From contig JAQBYL010000179.1 of NCBI GenBank assembly GCA_027622495.1, positions 1-8,075 of the forward strand: 8,075 bases of DNA, given 5' to 3'. How positions within the stretch are numbered: position 1 is the stretch's first letter; the number at the start of each line of letters is the position of its first letter. Positions 7,032 to 8,075 of this stretch are shown one piece after another. The notes beneath the pieces were generated by a model. The model ran no database searches and had not been told where the DNA came from. It saw nothing but the letters and a program-made list of their open reading frames with translations. The translations under genes were made by a program, and so were the position numbers. The stretch comes from Pseudomonadota bacterium. Its GTDB lineage: Bacteria; Pseudomonadota; Gammaproteobacteria; Pseudomonadales; Azotimanducaceae.

Positions 7032-7125
7032 TAGATGAATTTAGTCTGTCTTCCCCCCTTCATTTAGACCTCGTAATGAGCGAATGTCTAGGTCTCAAGT
7101 TGATTGATTTAAAGGGGATTTCAAG
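7032..7125. promoter_or_regulatory. Divergent promoter region with a TAGAC dyad
   Basis: This 94-base gap must hold promoters for both the amidohydrolase operon (minus) and the dehydrogenase (plus). It contains an inverted repeat TAGAC (7065-7069) and GTCTA (7086-7090) with 16 bases between. An overlapping AGACCT (7066-7071) / AGGTCT (7090-7095) pair shares part of the same arms. Such a dyad in a shared gap is a reasonable operator candidate. On the minus strand TTGAGA (7093-7098) has a 17-base spacing to TACGAG, only a weak sigma70 match. I cannot assign the promoters with confidence. Confidence 0.45.
7111..7118 (+). promoter_or_regulatory. Ribosome binding site of the dehydrogenase gene
   Basis: AAAGGGGA lies seven bases before the ATG at 7126. 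It supports that start over any alternative. Confidence 0.7.
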
Positions 7126-7986
7126 ATGGAGGACGTGAACGGCCGTGTGGCCATGGTTACCGGTGCGGCGAGTGGGATTGGTTTGGGCATGACACGGGCA
7201 TTCGTGAAGGCTGGCATGCGCGTGATGATGGCCGATATCGAGAGTGGTGCGCTCAATGATGCTGCCTCCGGGTTTGCACCGGGTGAGGTCGCGACCACGG
7301 TGTGTGATGTGTCTGATCGCGATGCGGTCTTTGCATCGGTGCAGGCAGCGGTAGACAGCTTTGGTGCAATTCACGTGCTTGCAAACAACGCAGGGGTCAG
7401 TACCGGCGGCTATATCGATGAAGCGAGTCCGAGCGACTGGGCCTGGGTTGCCGGGGTCAACTATTTTGGCGTGCTGCATGGTTGTCAGGCGGTGATCCCG
7501 CATCTCAAACAACAGGGCCAGGGCGGCCATATCGTCAATACGGCCTCCATGGCGGGTCTGCTCGGTGGGGTTGCCGGATGGGGACCGTACAACTCCACCA
7601 AATTTGCCGTTGTCGGTCTCACTGAAGTGTTGCGTCAGGAAGGCAGAGAAGCCGGTTTCGGGGCGTCGGTGCTGTGCCCGGGTGCGGTCAACACCAACAT
7701 CTACGAGTCGCCGCGCAACCGGCCTGATCGATTTGGCCCACAGGTCTCACCGGTCGCTTTCATGGATGATCCGGATGAGTTGAAACGCGGTCTCAATCCC
7801 GATGTGGTGGGGCAGCTTGTGCTCGAAGCGATCCGCGACAACCGGCTGTATATTTTTACCGATCCACGTTTTGCCAAGGTGGTCAGCAAGCGATTCGATC
7901 GTATCGCGTCCGATTTTGCCTGGGCCACAGACTCATCTGCTTTGAATGAAGCACATGCACCGGGAAGTACGATCATGCGTAAATGA
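7126..7986 (+). CDS. Short-chain dehydrogenase/reductase (classical SDR)
   Basis: NAD(P)-dependent oxidoreductase of the classical SDR family, 286 residues, slightly longer than the usual 250 through a C-terminal extension. The Rossmann motif TGAASGIG spans 12-19. Acidic Asp37 at the end of strand 2 favours NAD(H) over NADP(H). CDV (60-62) carries the adenine-contacting Asp, and NNAG spans 87-90. The catalytic tetrad is Asn112, Ser141, Tyr155 and Lys159 (YNSTK). PGAVNTNIY follows, as usual at the start of the substrate loop. The tail with LYIFTDPRF resembles the C-terminal extension seen in many SDRs of catabolic clusters. Reaction: interconversion of a secondary alcohol and a ketone, substrate unknown. 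The start is backed by a good ribosome site. The gene is divergent from the amidohydrolase, so the two may share control, and it ends five bases before a perfect hairpin. Confidence 0.95.
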   Translation: MEDVNGRVAMVTGAASGIGLGMTRAFVKAGMRVMMADIESGALNDAASGFAPGEVATTVCDVSDRDAVFASVQAAVDSFGAIHVLANNAGVSTGGYIDEASPSDWAWVAGVNYFGVLHGCQAVIPHLKQQGQGGHIVNTASMAGLLGGVAGWGPYNSTKFAVVGLTEVLRQEGREAGFGASVLCPGAVNTNIYESPRNRPDRFGPQVSPVAFMDDPDELKRGLNPDVVGQLVLEAIRDNRLYIFTDPRFAKVVSKRFDRIASDFAWATDSSALNEAHAPGSTIMRK

Positions 7987-7991
7987 GGGAT

Positions 7992-8016
7992 GACCGCGAC
8001 CAGGAAGGTCGCGGTC
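7992..8016. terminator. Perfect 10-bp hairpin between convergent genes
   Basis: GACCGCGACC (7992-8001) and GGTCGCGGTC (8007-8016) form a perfect stem around the five-base loop AGGAA. It starts five bases after the dehydrogenase stop. On the other side lies the convergent oxygenase-like gene end at 8040. There is no T-run on either side, so an intrinsic terminator is not proven. A bidirectional terminator aided by Rho, or a 3' end-stabilising structure, fits the position. Confidence 0.6.
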
Positions 8017-8039
8017 GAACCTCACGCTAAGGGCTTGAG

Positions 8040-8075
8040 TTAGCTTGCGGGCATCCAGTTGCCGTGAAATCCGAA
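8040..8075 (-). CDS. C-terminus of a carotenoid/lignostilbene oxygenase-like protein (partial)
   Basis: Only 11 residues and the TAA stop are inside the window; the gene runs off the right edge. On the minus strand the bases read FGFHGNWMPAS then stop. This fits the conserved end of the carotenoid cleavage oxygenase (RPE65/lignostilbene dioxygenase) family, which finishes in a G-[FL]-H-G-x-[WF]-[VM]-P type motif whose His is the fourth ligand of the active-site iron. If so, the full protein cleaves a C=C double bond of an apocarotenoid, stilbene or similar compound with O2. The gene is convergent with the dehydrogenase, with the hairpin between. The evidence is short but specific, and chance is a real alternative. 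Confidence 0.65.
   Translation of the reverse strand, partial: FGFHGNWMPAS

Noticed and set aside
6468..7034. 188-codon plus-strand open frame
   Set aside because: It is fully antisense to the amidohydrolase, which carries clear family motifs; no domain or ribosome site supports it.

Overview
The window reads as part of a chromosome from a Proteobacterium, most likely a free-living gammaproteobacterium. This rests on GC-rich coding sequence, dense gene packing with 4-base start/stop overlaps, a Gram-negative-type lipoprotein signal and the kinds of catabolic enzyme present. It is an inference; there is no rRNA or other taxonomic marker here. I see no mobile element, CRISPR array, tRNA or phage gene.

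Left half, plus strand (1-4264): four genes probably read together. (1) A serine hydrolase of the beta-lactamase/penicillin-binding-protein superfamily with four C-terminal membrane helices; its frame is open through the left edge, so its real start lies outside. (2) A small predicted lipoprotein overlapping it by four bases. (3) After 127 bases holding a 14-bp tandem repeat and a 12-bp palindrome, a 12-helix MFS transporter. (4) A membrane-anchored NERD-domain protein starting on a TTG that overlaps the transporter's stop. No shared function is obvious: hydrolase plus lipoprotein suggests envelope work, and the transporter resembles monocarboxylate/OFA-type porters.

Right half, minus strand (7031-4235): an amidohydrolase-2 family metal-dependent hydrolase, a thiolase 36 bases downstream, then an HxlR-type regulator whose 3' end overlaps the NERD gene convergently by 30 bases. 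A short-chain dehydrogenase/reductase (7126-7986) is divergent from the amidohydrolase across a 94-base regulatory gap. It ends at a perfect 10-bp hairpin, beyond which the last 36 bases encode the C-terminus of a minus-strand protein whose final residues, FGFHGNWMPAS, match the iron-ligand tail of carotenoid/lignostilbene oxygenases. Dehydrogenase, ring or C-C hydrolase/decarboxylase, thiolase and possibly an oxidative cleavage enzyme together look like a catabolic locus for an aromatic, terpenoid or apocarotenoid-like compound feeding acyl-CoA units to central metabolism. The substrate cannot be read from the sequence.

The items most worth a second look are the oxygenase tail at the right edge, the NERD protein with Arg in place of the expected catalytic Lys, the 14-bp repeat built over a stop codon, and the dyad in the divergent promoter gap.
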